A stretch of 42,882 bases of DNA from a virus. Positions 22,527-29,777 of this stretch are shown one piece after another (position 1 is the first letter of the stretch; each line of letters opens with the position of its first letter). The translations under genes were made by a program, and so were the position numbers. The notes below the pieces were generated by a model, which saw only the letters and a program-made list of their open reading frames with translations, was not told where the DNA came from and did no database searches. The stretch is taken from the IMG/VR virus record IMGVR_UViG_3300050011_000065, positions 1 to 42,882 of that record. The stretch is one strand, 5' to 3'.

Positions 22527-24844
22527 CCTTCCCCGCCCCGCCACCTGATCCCGGCAACCTCCCTGCCGTCCCTTACGGACAGGCCGCAGCGGATATGGCA
22601 CAGGCTGCCGCGGATCACACCGTCGCAGTGGCTGACCACGCCGCAGTCAAGACGCCGGGGAACGTGGTCAACAACTTCACCACTACGGTCGGCTGGAAGT
22701 CCATCGCTGCGGTGGTGATCGCCGCCACGCTCGGCTTCTTCACGGGGCAGTTCGTCCACACCGGGGTTCCTGGCAGCTCTCCACAGAGCGCCAGCAGCCG
22801 CGATCCCTACGTCCAGCCGTTCACCTCGACGTCGATCTGGAACCAGCCCATCGGCTCTAGCGCCGTCTATGTGGCCAGCGGGATCAAGCCGCTCACGCAG
22901 AAGGCGGTCACTACAGACCAGACCGTTCTCATTCAAGATCCCAGTGCGCCGTCGACCCCCGTTCTGCAGAACAAGGGGCAGCATTCCGACACATGCCTGG
23001 GTGCGGGGGCGCTAGGGTCCGACCCGATTCCGTCGGCTCTAGTGGTCCCCGCCTCGAACCACAACAACGGCTTCGCGGCCATCCAGAGCGACGGCCAGAC
23101 CATCGACGAGGGCGGAGCGTTCGCTCGCTGCGTGGCGGGTGGGACGGCAACTGCTGGTCATCTAGCCGCCTACGGCACCCTGTTCGGTGACGGGCTGACC
23201 GGTGGGGCGGGCGGCTCCAAACTGAGCACCCTCGGCGGTCTCCTGCGCCCTGGTGAGATCGCTCCCGGCAAGGTTGAGGTGCCCCACGCCCTGCGCGTCA
23301 ACATCGACTGCCCGGTGGACTGCACGCCGTCCAGTCCCGGCTTCCGTTGGCCAGCAACAAAGAAGGATAGCTATGCCTATTCGCCCGGCGGAACCGTTGG
23401 TGCTCTATCTATGGGAGCCCTCCTCGCTGTACCTCCTGCCTTCAATTGCTCAACTCTCGGACTTGCTGGCGCAGAACTGTGTCGGACCCTCCAGGATTAC
23501 GGCGGCTACGTCGCCAACGATTCCGCCCAGAGCGTCTTTGCTCTAAACACAGAGCAGGGAGACGCCAACACTGCGGCGCAGTTCCAGAGCGATTGGGGTT
23601 TCCCGCTGGCAACGGCTGGCGCCACAGGGGCTGGCTGGGCGAACGATGTTCAGACGATCGTCAGAAGTCTGGCGGTGGTCGACAACAACGGACCGAACAA
23701 TATCGGGGGCGGAGGGACGCCACGGCAGCCTCTCGCTGCACCGTTGGCAACCTCGTGCCTGACAGCGGCGAGGCTGACGGCCTTCACCTCGACGCCTATG
23801 GACCCCGACGCCGATGGCGATTCGGACTTCACTGAGGCACCCGACGCGACGGCATCGCCAAGCGCCACTCCTTCCCCGACCGCTTCCGCCAGTATGTCTC
23901 CCAGTCCCACTTCGTCGCCTTCTGCCAGCGCGTCGGCCAGTCCTTGTCCGACACCGACCGCCTCCAGTCCAACTCCCACCCCTTCAAGCACGGGGACACC
24001 TGGGCCAACTCCCACTCCGACGTCAACGGTGCCGCCGACCCCGACTCCAACTCTGGCATCAGGCACTCCCCATGTCATGGTGATCATAGAAGAGAACAAG
24101 GGCGCGGCTGCGACGCTGGGAACCTGTAGTGCAGATCCCTACGCCTGCTCTCTCGCTGCCAAGTATGCCTCGTTCTCGAACAGTCATGGAATCACCCACC
24201 CATCGGAGCCAAACTACGTCGCCTTCGAGAGCGGTGGCATCCAAGGTTGCACCACGGACAGCTCCTGCGCGGCCAACTCCGTCTCGGCCACCGACCTCGG
24301 AGGCCAACTCACCGCAGCCGGCATGCCGTGGGTGAGCTGGATGGAGTCCATGCCCTCTCCATGCTACACGGGGGGCAGCTCTGGGCTCTACGTCCTCAAG
24401 CACTCCTTCGGCGGATTCTTCAAGGACAACTACGGCGGTGCCTGCAACATCCAGCCGTATCCAGGCAGCAGCGCCGCAATCTCCACGCTCAACGGCGCCA
24501 ATGCCCCCGACTTCGTGTGGATCAGTCCCAACCTCAACAACGACGCCCACAACGGCACGGTCCAGCAGATGGACGCGTGGCTGTCTGCCAACCTCGCACC
24601 CATCCTCGCGAGCAACTGGTTCACCGGGTTCCCCTCGACAGTTGTCTGGACCATGGATGAGGGCGACGCCGGCAGCACCAATCTGATCCCGACCGTTGTG
24701 ATCTCGAACAACGGCCTCGGCAAGGGCCACATCACCACCTCGGTCAACCACTACTCGGTGCTCCGGGCGATCGAACTCGCGTACGGCCTACCGCTGCTTG
24801 GAGGAGCTGCCACCGCCAGCGACATGACGGGTGTTTTCGGGTGA
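22523..24844 (+). CDS. Membrane-anchored two-domain exoenzyme: lyase-like domain plus phosphoesterase (773 aa)
   Basis: A cytoplasmic N-terminus (about 1-57) is followed by one membrane helix (WKSIAAVVIAATLGFF). The outer part has two units. Residues about 95-430 (STSIWNQPIG, KLSTLGGLLRPGE, FRWPATKKDSYAY, DNNGPNNIGGGGTP) match a secreted-protein family I know only as uncharacterised or polysaccharide-lyase-like. A Pro/Ser/Thr linker (about 437-515) leads to a phosphoesterase/phospholipase C-type domain: HVMVIIEENKG, ITHPSEPNYV, WISPNLNNDAHNG and TMDEGD. Lying in the lysis region, it may attack envelope polymers or lipids, or be a virion or exclusion protein. The 3' end overlaps an antisense HNH gene. 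Confidence 0.72.
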   Translation: MTFPAPPPDPGNLPAVPYGQAAADMAQAAADHTVAVADHAAVKTPGNVVNNFTTTVGWKSIAAVVIAATLGFFTGQFVHTGVPGSSPQSASSRDPYVQPFTSTSIWNQPIGSSAVYVASGIKPLTQKAVTTDQTVLIQDPSAPSTPVLQNKGQHSDTCLGAGALGSDPIPSALVVPASNHNNGFAAIQSDGQTIDEGGAFARCVAGGTATAGHLAAYGTLFGDGLTGGAGGSKLSTLGGLLRPGEIAPGKVEVPHALRVNIDCPVDCTPSSPGFRWPATKKDSYAYSPGGTVGALSMGALLAVPPAFNCSTLGLAGAELCRTLQDYGGYVANDSAQSVFALNTEQGDANTAAQFQSDWGFPLATAGATGAGWANDVQTIVRSLAVVDNNGPNNIGGGGTPRQPLAAPLATSCLTAARLTAFTSTPMDPDADGDSDFTEAPDATASPSATPSPTASASMSPSPTSSPSASASASPCPTPTASSPTPTPSSTGTPGPTPTPTSTVPPTPTPTLASGTPHVMVIIEENKGAAATLGTCSADPYACSLAAKYASFSNSHGITHPSEPNYVAFESGGIQGCTTDSSCAANSVSATDLGGQLTAAGMPWVSWMESMPSPCYTGGSSGLYVLKHSFGGFFKDNYGGACNIQPYPGSSAAISTLNGANAPDFVWISPNLNNDAHNGTVQQMDAWLSANLAPILASNWFTGFPSTVVWTMDEGDAGSTNLIPTVVISNNGLGKGHITTSVNHYSVLRAIELAYGLPLLGGAATASDMTGVFG

Positions 24845-25197
24845 TGGGCGTGACGGCGTCCTCGACGCAGGTTCTCCCTATGCGTCACAGCCTCGAGATG
24901 GGCCGGATTGCAGCACCGACGGTGATGGCACGACTGTCCACCCTCGCAAGTCTGGTCGGTGTTGTGGCAGGTATGATCGATATCCAGCCACCACGGAATC
25001 GGCCCGACGAACAGCTCGTAGGCGTAGCGGTGAGCCGGAACCAGGCGGTTGTTGCCCACGTTGAAGTAGGCATACCCGCGACTGGTGGACCCACCCCTCA
25101 ACCAGCAGCCATTGCCGACCGTCAGGCTCAGCAGAAAGCGGTGGTCCGTGCTATGCCGCAGTCGGTACGGAGCACGCTTGCCAGTAGACTTAGTCAT
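24751..25197 (-). CDS. HNH homing endonuclease, antisense (148 aa)
   Basis: Contains VGNGCWLRGGSTSRGYAYF, AHRYAYELFVGPIPWWLDIDHTC and RCCNPAHLEAVTHRENLRRG, the HNH signature with metal His residues. ATG 25197 has AAGGAGG six bases upstream. The last 25 or so residues (PVMSLAVAAPPSSGRP) are only the antisense of the upstream gene's end, so the gene seems to have lost or never had its own stop codon and borrows one 94 bases inside its neighbour. Confidence 0.82.
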   Translation of the reverse strand: MTKSTGKRAPYRLRHSTDHRFLLSLTVGNGCWLRGGSTSRGYAYFNVGNNRLVPAHRYAYELFVGPIPWWLDIDHTCHNTDQTCEGGQSCHHRRCCNPAHLEAVTHRENLRRGRRHAHHPKTPVMSLAVAAPPSSGRPYASSIARSTE

Positions 25198-25257
25198 GTC
25201 GATCCTCCTTCACAGGGTCGGCAGGGGGTCCGGCGTTCACAGCGCCGCGACCCCTCT

Positions 25258-25286
25258 ATTTTACTGCGTTTCGCCTTTGCGCCTAA
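25258..25286 (-). promoter_or_regulatory. Candidate promoter for the antisense HNH gene
   Basis: On the minus strand, TTAGGC (25281-25286) and TAAAAT (25258-25263) are separated by 17 bases. Transcription would start about 50 bases before the ATG at 25197 and would be antisense to nothing on its left until the phosphoesterase gene. Confidence 0.4.
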
Positions 25287-25303
25287 CGGCTTTGCCGCGT
25301 GAC

Positions 25304-25582
25304 ATGGGATGGACGTCCTGGAAGCCACAGCAGCCGCTCTGCCAAGCCTGCCGCACCCACCACTGGCAGTCCATGTCCTGCTCATGGAAGACGGACGGGC
25401 ACCCTAACCTCGTGCCCTCCAACCTCACCACGCTCTGCGTTCTGTGCCACGTATGGCACGTTCCTGGCACCTCTTGCAGCCCGCCTCCGATCCCAGCCAC
25501 GACCGACGAACAGAAGGCCGACTGGGAAGCTGATTTCGCGGAGAAGCTGTACGAGGCCACTCGTCACAAGGGGAAACCGTGA
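25304..25582 (+). CDS. HNH-type zinc protein, probable nuclease (92 aa)
   Basis: CQACRTHHW and then LVPSNLTTLCVLCHVWHV resemble the HNH zinc-finger nuclease pattern (CxxC, N-L-LC..CH). It starts at ATG 25304 (MGWTSW); an alternative upstream GTG would not change the domain. Its end overlaps the next gene (GTGA). A small HNH of this type near terminase-like genes can assist packaging, but the terminase lies far away here. Confidence 0.6.
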   Translation: MGWTSWKPQQPLCQACRTHHWQSMSCSWKTDGHPNLVPSNLTTLCVLCHVWHVPGTSCSPPPIPATTDEQKADWEADFAEKLYEATRHKGKP

Positions 25583-25794
25583 ATGTAGCAAACCATCGGC
25601 GGCATCTCGAGAAAGCCGAGAACGCTCTGGCCTACACCGAGAAACACCTGACGCTGACCAATGAGGCCAACGCCGCGCTCCACCTGTCGGACAAGGTGTT
25701 CTACAGCCCACTCACCAGCGCCGTCCACGACGCCCTCGATGGCGTCAGGCTCGCACTCAGAGAGATGGACGATGCGGATGGCGGCGATACATGA
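25579..25794 (+). CDS. Small helical protein (71 aa)
   Basis: GTG 25579 overlaps the HNH stop and its stop overlaps the next ATG. The protein is highly charged and helical (HLEKAENALAYTEKHLTLT, LDGVRLALREMDDADG). No recognised domain. Confidence 0.6.
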   Translation: MNVANHRRHLEKAENALAYTEKHLTLTNEANAALHLSDKVFYSPLTSAVHDALDGVRLALREMDDADGGDT

Positions 25795-26027
25795 CCAAGC
25801 CAGTAAGCCCAGAGGAGTTCTTCGCCGCGGAAGTGCCGCGAGCCAAGTGCTTCCTCTGCCGGCTGTCGATCCGCGAGGAGATGGAGCGAGCCCGTCTTGC
25901 GGGAGTGAGCCTCTCGTCTCTCGCCCGCTGGGTAGCCGCTGTCCACCCTGATGTGCGTCTAGGGCAGTCCGCGATCTCGCGGCACTTCTCAGAGCGCCAC
26001 CATGAACGAAACACCTCCGTCTCCTGA
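25791..26027 (+). CDS. Small HTH-like protein with CFLC motif (78 aa)
   Basis: CFLC (about residues 20-23) is followed by a helical region LAGVSLSSLARWVAAVHPDV and LGQSAISRHFSERHH that looks like a helix-turn-helix with a recognition helix. Function unknown; it may be a DNA-binding partner of the phosphoesterase that follows, whose start lies inside its end. Confidence 0.55.
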   Translation: MTKPVSPEEFFAAEVPRAKCFLCRLSIREEMERARLAGVSLSSLARWVAAVHPDVRLGQSAISRHFSERHHERNTSVS

Positions 26028-27024
26028 GGAGTTCGTCGAGGACGAGGAACAGAAGGACACAATCAGGAGGCTCACCCGACAACTCGCCAAGGCGAAGTCG
26101 AAGACTGAGGACTTGGTTGACGCCGTCTACCGAGGCACGCGGGACTCGTGGATCGTCGAGAAGGCGATAGCCACTCCCCGCCCTGAGCGGCTCGACAAGC
26201 GCCGCAACAAGGCGGCAGAGGTGGCGCTGTGGCACATGACCGACTGGCAGGGAGCGAAGCTGACCACCAGCTACAACAGCGAGATCATGATCGAGCGGGT
26301 GCACCGCTTCGTCGACAAGGCCCAACAGATCACGGAGATCCAACGCACCGACCACCCTGTCCGCGCCGCCGTCCTCCTCTTTGGGGGTGACGTCGTGGAG
26401 GGCCTCTGGAATTTCAGCACCCAACCCTTCGAGATTGACGCCACCATCTTTCGCCAGTGGACGACCGTGTCGCGGCTGCTCACGGACGTGGTGCGCCGGG
26501 CCTTGGGCATCTACGAGCAGGTCACCGTTGTAGCCGAGTGGGGGAACCACGGACGCATGGGTTCCAAGCGTGATGCCGTGCCACGCAGCGACAACATCGA
26601 CCGCATGTGCTACGAGGTAGCGCGGATGGCGCTCGCCCACGAGACGCGACTCCACTGGGAGGACTGTCCCGAGGACATCCAGCGCGTCGAGATCGGCAAC
26701 TATCGGGCGCTCTCCATCCACGGCGACGAGGTCGGGCGCTCCGGGTTCGCCTCGGCGCCCACGATGATCCAGCACGTCAACCGCTGGCGTTCAGGTGCGT
26801 ACCCGTGGGCCTTCACAGACTGCTACATCGGCCACTACCACCGCCACGCGGAGGAGCCCCTGGCCGACGGTATCGGTGCCGTCTACTGGACGGGCAGCAC
26901 CGAGAGCGACAACCGCTATGCCGGGGTCACGATGGCCGCGTCAGCCACGCCCACCCAGCGACTTCACTTCATCAATCCCGAGGCGGGCCACGTAACCAGC
27001 CAGCACAAGATCCGGCTGGCCTAG
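26002..27024 (+). CDS. Calcineurin-like metallophosphoesterase (340 aa)
   Basis: Metal-binding motifs of the family can be seen: HMTDWQ (78-83), FGGDVVEG (GD at 129-130), EWGNHGRM (GNH at 181-183), SIHGDEVG (about 237) and GHYHRHAE (about 273). The N-terminal 50 residues are a charged coiled-coil. Related phage proteins are annotated as phosphoesterases or exonuclease-like; a DNA end-processing or nucleotide role is possible. The last 84 bases are overlapped by an antisense LAGLIDADG gene. Confidence 0.8.
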   Translation: MNETPPSPEEFVEDEEQKDTIRRLTRQLAKAKSKTEDLVDAVYRGTRDSWIVEKAIATPRPERLDKRRNKAAEVALWHMTDWQGAKLTTSYNSEIMIERVHRFVDKAQQITEIQRTDHPVRAAVLLFGGDVVEGLWNFSTQPFEIDATIFRQWTTVSRLLTDVVRRALGIYEQVTVVAEWGNHGRMGSKRDAVPRSDNIDRMCYEVARMALAHETRLHWEDCPEDIQRVEIGNYRALSIHGDEVGRSGFASAPTMIQHVNRWRSGAYPWAFTDCYIGHYHRHAEEPLADGIGAVYWTGSTESDNRYAGVTMAASATPTQRLHFINPEAGHVTSQHKIRLA

Positions 27025-27411
27025 AGCGGGCCGGCGCGCATGGGCTGGGTAGGCTCGTTCGCGCCCCGCCTTGGCCCGCGCTGTATCAATCTGCCCCTGA
27101 CGACGGGCGCCCATCAGTGGGTAAACGCAGTCCATCAGCCAGAAGGCGTCCTCGATTGCTCCAGCCGCCCACTGCCAGCAGAACTTGCGGCCGTTCCTGA
27201 CGCCCACGTCACAGATGTGACCGACCCCCGTGACGGCCTCGAGCCTCTCCAACACGTCCAGGTCGGTTGACTGCATCGACACGCGGGGTCTGCTCTGGCC
27301 GTGAGTTGTGACGACCATGAAGGAGCCTTCGCCCTCAAGCAGGCCGGCGACCCAGCCCAACTGAGCAGGCGTCATCTCCTGTCCAGTGAAAGGTCGACAT
27401 CTAGCGGTCAT
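26941..27411 (-). CDS. LAGLIDADG homing endonuclease, antisense (156 aa)
   Basis: The motif LGWVAGLLEGEGSF (about residues 18-31) is a LAGLIDADG motif with the catalytic acidic residue; DVLERLEAVTGVGHI and AIEDAFWLMDCVYPLMG are typical downstream elements. One motif only, so it would act as a dimer. The C-terminus (GQPDLVLAGYVARLG) is the antisense of the metallophosphoesterase end. The true start may be ATG 27375 (MTPAQLG), which has CAGGAG directly before it, instead of 27411. Confidence 0.82.
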   Translation of the reverse strand: MTARCRPFTGQEMTPAQLGWVAGLLEGEGSFMVVTTHGQSRPRVSMQSTDLDVLERLEAVTGVGHICDVGVRNGRKFCWQWAAGAIEDAFWLMDCVYPLMGARRQGQIDTARAKAGRERAYPAHARRPALGQPDLVLAGYVARLGIDEVKSLGGRG

Positions 27412-27438
27412 GGTTCGTTGATCCAGAGAAGGGGAAGG

Positions 27439-27663
27439 TCACGGCGTCGTACGCCGTTCAACTGCTCGGCTAGAGCGAGCGTCAATGACGTCTTGGCGCA
27501 AGGCGATCCGCTCGAACTGGCGTAGGCGGGTGACCTCGGCGAGAAGTTTGGCGTTCTCGGCGGTGGCATCCGTCAGTTCATCGCGCAAGAGTTCGCGGGT
27601 GTACTCCAGCATCGCAATCCACTGCTGCGCCTCGTAAATGGTTTCTGGCTCCTCCCGGCTCAT
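27439..27663 (-). CDS. Small coiled-coil protein, last gene of the leftward array (74 aa)
   Basis: Residues about 15-60 form a leucine-rich, charged helix (LRDELTDATAENAKLLAEVT). The start is inside the shared junction sequence (ATGAGC at the end of the previous cassette). After it there is only a short gap before the LAGLIDADG gene. Function unknown. Confidence 0.6.
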   Translation of the reverse strand: MSREEPETIYEAQQWIAMLEYTRELLRDELTDATAENAKLLAEVTRLRQFERIALRQDVIDARSSRAVERRTTP

Positions 27664-27851
27664 TCCCCCATTCTCCCACGCAGCAAACTAGGGACGGAGC
27701 ATTCGGGGCGGTGGGGTTCCTTGCCGTCCCTGGCGTCGTTCCAACACTCGCCGCACTGGTCGGTGCCGTACCCAGCCGTTGCCCCGTACTCCTCGATCCA
27801 CGCACGAAGCCGGAGCACTTCCGCCGTTAGATCGCTGACCTGATCGCTCAT
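27660..27851 (-). CDS. WIE-CSVP zinc protein (63 aa)
   Basis: MSDQVSDLTAEVLRLRAWIE, CGECW and RPECSVPSLL define it as a member of the repeated zinc family; it is nearly the same in its first 25 residues as the N-terminus of the fusion at 27848-28414. It ends GRMGE plus stop inside the shared junction. Function unknown, probably nucleic-acid or protein binding through a single zinc site. Confidence 0.68.
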   Translation of the reverse strand: MSDQVSDLTAEVLRLRAWIEEYGATAGYGTDQCGECWNDARDGKEPHRPECSVPSLLRGRMGE

Positions 27852-28414
27852 TCCCCCATTCTCCTAATGAGCCGAGGAACGGAGCAGTCGGGGGCGTGTT
27901 CGAGGGGCGTCGCGGAGTCCTCCTCCTGCATAACGAAGCACCCTTGGCACTGGACGCACTCGACCCACGGCCCCACGTCCGCCAATTGGTGGGCTTCGAT
28001 CCACTGCCGACGGGCTTCAGAGAGGGCACGGGCGTCGAGAAGGTCTCTGGCCATCTTGTGCGTCTTGATCGGACAACCGGCGTCTCCCGTCCGACATTTG
28101 CTGATCGCCGCACGAACGTCCTCATCGCTCACCCTCTCTTTCCGGAGAGCCTCAAGGTAGCGGCTCGTCTCCGTCTCCATCAGATCGCGAGCCACTCTCG
28201 CCCTGGTCGTGGGCTCCTCGCTCATTCCCCCATCCTCCCACGCAGCAAACTGAGGAACGGAGCAGCCGGGAAGGTGGCAGAAGGTGCGTACCGTGGCGTC
28301 GGAAGATACGGTACCCACGCACTCGGGGCAGTAGTTGCTCTTGACTGCGTGCTCCGTGATCCACGCACGACGACGGAGCACGTCCTCCGTCAGATCGCTC
28401 ACCTGATCGCTCAT
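27848..28414 (-). CDS. Fusion of two zinc-family cassettes (188 aa)
   Basis: The N-terminal half copies the 27660 gene (MSDQVSDLTEDVLRRRAWI, CPEC, PGCSVP) and the C-terminal half has SEARRQWIEAH, CVQCQGC and HAPDCSVPRL. At the join the reading frame passes through the usual junction sequence because of one extra base near 28252 compared with the 27660 copy, so the first cassette's stop is bypassed. The internal ATG at 28225 with GGGGGA would still allow the second part (125 aa) to be made alone. Could also be a sequencing error. Confidence 0.65.
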   Translation of the reverse strand: MSDQVSDLTEDVLRRRAWITEHAVKSNYCPECVGTVSSDATVRTFCHLPGCSVPQFAAWEDGGMSEEPTTRARVARDLMETETSRYLEALRKERVSDEDVRAAISKCRTGDAGCPIKTHKMARDLLDARALSEARRQWIEAHQLADVGPWVECVQCQGCFVMQEEDSATPLEHAPDCSVPRLIRRMGE

Positions 28415-28665
28415 TCCCCAATCCTCCCGTGCGAACTGACGTAGGTGCCGGGTGGGTAGTAGATCACTCCCCCGGTCACAATGGCCCGTGACGGCAGCCG
28501 CCCGATAGACTGCACTGCTCGCCGAATCGCCGCCGTGTCATCAGCCACTCCGTCACCGACCGCTCCGTAGTCCTTGACGTTCACCCAAAAGGGGCGTGGC
28601 CACGGACGGCGCAGAACCAACACGACTGCCGCGACGCCCAGCGCGATCCGAAGTATCCGCTTCAT
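28411..28665 (-). CDS. Membrane-anchored fragment of a pectate-lyase-like protein (84 aa)
   Basis: An N-terminal signal anchor (RILRIALGVAAVVLVL) is followed by VNVKDYGAVGDGVADDTAAI and GGVIYYPPGTYVSS, the characteristic first coil of pectate-lyase-3/glycosyl hydrolase 28-type beta-helix proteins. The helix itself is missing; the gene stops with GRIGE in the shared junction. It is either a decayed fragment moved into the array or a small domain reused alone. Confidence 0.6.
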   Translation of the reverse strand: MKRILRIALGVAAVVLVLRRPWPRPFWVNVKDYGAVGDGVADDTAAIRRAVQSIGRLPSRAIVTGGVIYYPPGTYVSSHGRIGE

Positions 28666-29066
28666 TCCGCCATCCTACCCCTCAGCACATCCTCACAGGC
28701 TCGAGCGCCTCCTTCGGGTGAGCGTCCCTCCAGCAGCGAGATGGGGAGGGTCTCCGCTGCACAGAGGCGCACAAGGCCCACCCATTGGAGCCTGGACCGC
28801 AAGTCGGGGTTCAAGCCTCGGTCGATCGACTGGTGGTCCGCCTTGCACAGTCCCATCGTCAGCGAGGGCGAGCTGCACCACGGCTCTCCGATGATGTGCC
28901 GGCGGCCGAATAGGTGCGCCCACTCAGTCGGAGCCTCATGGCATTCCTCGGCCTCGCACTTGGCCCCTGCCCTACGCATCACTGCCAGACGACTGCGTGC
29001 GTGGTGATCGGCCCACCTCTCCTTTACTGGCCCGCGTGCAGGGAGACGACGGGGAAGGCTGGTCAT
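28662..29066 (-). CDS. Zinc protein with HNH-like motif (134 aa)
   Basis: I start at ATG 29066 (MTSLPRR), which overlaps the previous stop (ATGA). CEAEECHEAPTEWAHLFGRR and LCKADHQSIDRG resemble the metal-binding scaffold of HNH or treble-clef nucleases (C-C, then LC..DH). It ends GRMAE plus stop, as other cassettes. Nuclease or recombination accessory role possible; not proved. Confidence 0.55.
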   Translation of the reverse strand: MTSLPRRLPARGPVKERWADHHARSRLAVMRRAGAKCEAEECHEAPTEWAHLFGRRHIIGEPWCSSPSLTMGLCKADHQSIDRGLNPDLRSRLQWVGLVRLCAAETLPISLLEGRSPEGGARACEDVLRGRMAE

Positions 29067-29275
29067 GGCTCTCGTTTGGGACACGGTCCCTCGGGTTGAT
29101 GGCGGGCCGGGTGACCGAGAACTTCGGGACCGTGACCCGGCATCTGCTCGCCATCCCAGCTAGCCTGCGACGATCCCCTGATCCCGCACCAGCAGCACTG
29201 CACGGGATAGATCGGCGGGTTCATGTCTAGCACCACCCCCGCGACCCCGTGCCAACAGTGATCGGTGTTGCTCAT
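29063..29275 (-). CDS. Small Cys/His protein (70 aa)
   Basis: CWHG near the N-terminus and CCWCG about 20 residues later form a likely zinc site. The rest is Pro/Gly-rich. ATG 29275 overlaps the upstream gene's stop. Similar CWH...C-x2-C proteins are found in many actinophages, but no function is known to me. Confidence 0.55.
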   Translation of the reverse strand: MSNTDHCWHGVAGVVLDMNPPIYPVQCCWCGIRGSSQASWDGEQMPGHGPEVLGHPARHQPEGPCPKREP

Positions 29276-29652
29276 GTTGCTCCCGGCTTCCCGGTAGAGA
29301 GGGCATCAAGGGCGAGGATCAGGTCGCGATGGGCGATGCTGGCCAACGTAACCGCCTCTTCGTCGCCACCGAAGTACGTGCGGTAGTACACGGTCGCAGC
29401 CCTCGCCGCCTCCACCACTACCCTCAGGCGCTCGATCTCGGAGCGGGCATCGAGGAGGAGGTCGGCGCTTCTTTGGAGGATCGCAGCCGCGACCGGGTTG
29501 TGCAGCAACTCGTACTCGACGGCTCTGCGGTTCTCGGGGGTCAGCGCAAGGCTCGACACAATCTCATCACTCACCCGTCGTCCTTCCCCGGACCGACCAA
29601 TGCCGTCGAGCGCTTGGTCTGGCGTAACGATCTTCCGCCCTTCCTCGCTCAT
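29272..29652 (-). CDS. Helical hypothetical protein (126 aa)
   Basis: Start ATG 29652 (MSEEGRK) lies in a 4-base overlap and carries the ATGAGC start common in this operon; a longer frame upstream is the antisense of nothing useful. The middle is a helix rich in Ala, Leu and Glu (AAILQRSADLLLDARSEIE). Not recognised. Confidence 0.6.
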   Translation of the reverse strand: MSEEGRKIVTPDQALDGIGRSGEGRRVSDEIVSSLALTPENRRAVEYELLHNPVAAAILQRSADLLLDARSEIERLRVVVEAARAATVYYRTYFGGDEEAVTLASIAHRDLILALDALSTGKPGAT

Positions 29653-29777
29653 CGTCGCTTCTTCCCACAGCGCAGACACACGGACTCCAGTACCCACATC
29701 GGGGCGATCCACGGGTGGCTCTTGAGTTGGTACTGATGGAGTGCGTACTTGTGCCAGCAGAGGCGGGGGAGTTTCAT
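29649..29777 (-). CDS. Micro zinc protein (42 aa)
   Basis: CWHK at residues 7-10 and CLRCGKKRR at the end form a compact zinc site with a basic tail. ATG 29777 overlaps the Gam-like gene's stop. It resembles the 29063 product in its CWH element. Confidence 0.55.
   Translation of the reverse strand: MKLPRLCWHKYALHQYQLKSHPWIAPMWVLESVCLRCGKKRR

Noticed and set aside
23835-24066. Repeated CC-rich stretch as a DNA repeat
   Set aside because: It encodes the Pro/Ser/Thr linker of the two-domain enzyme; the repetition is at protein level.
25564-26775. Minus-strand open frame of 403 codons
   Set aside because: Covers three coupled plus-strand genes including a clear metallophosphoesterase; no domain signs.
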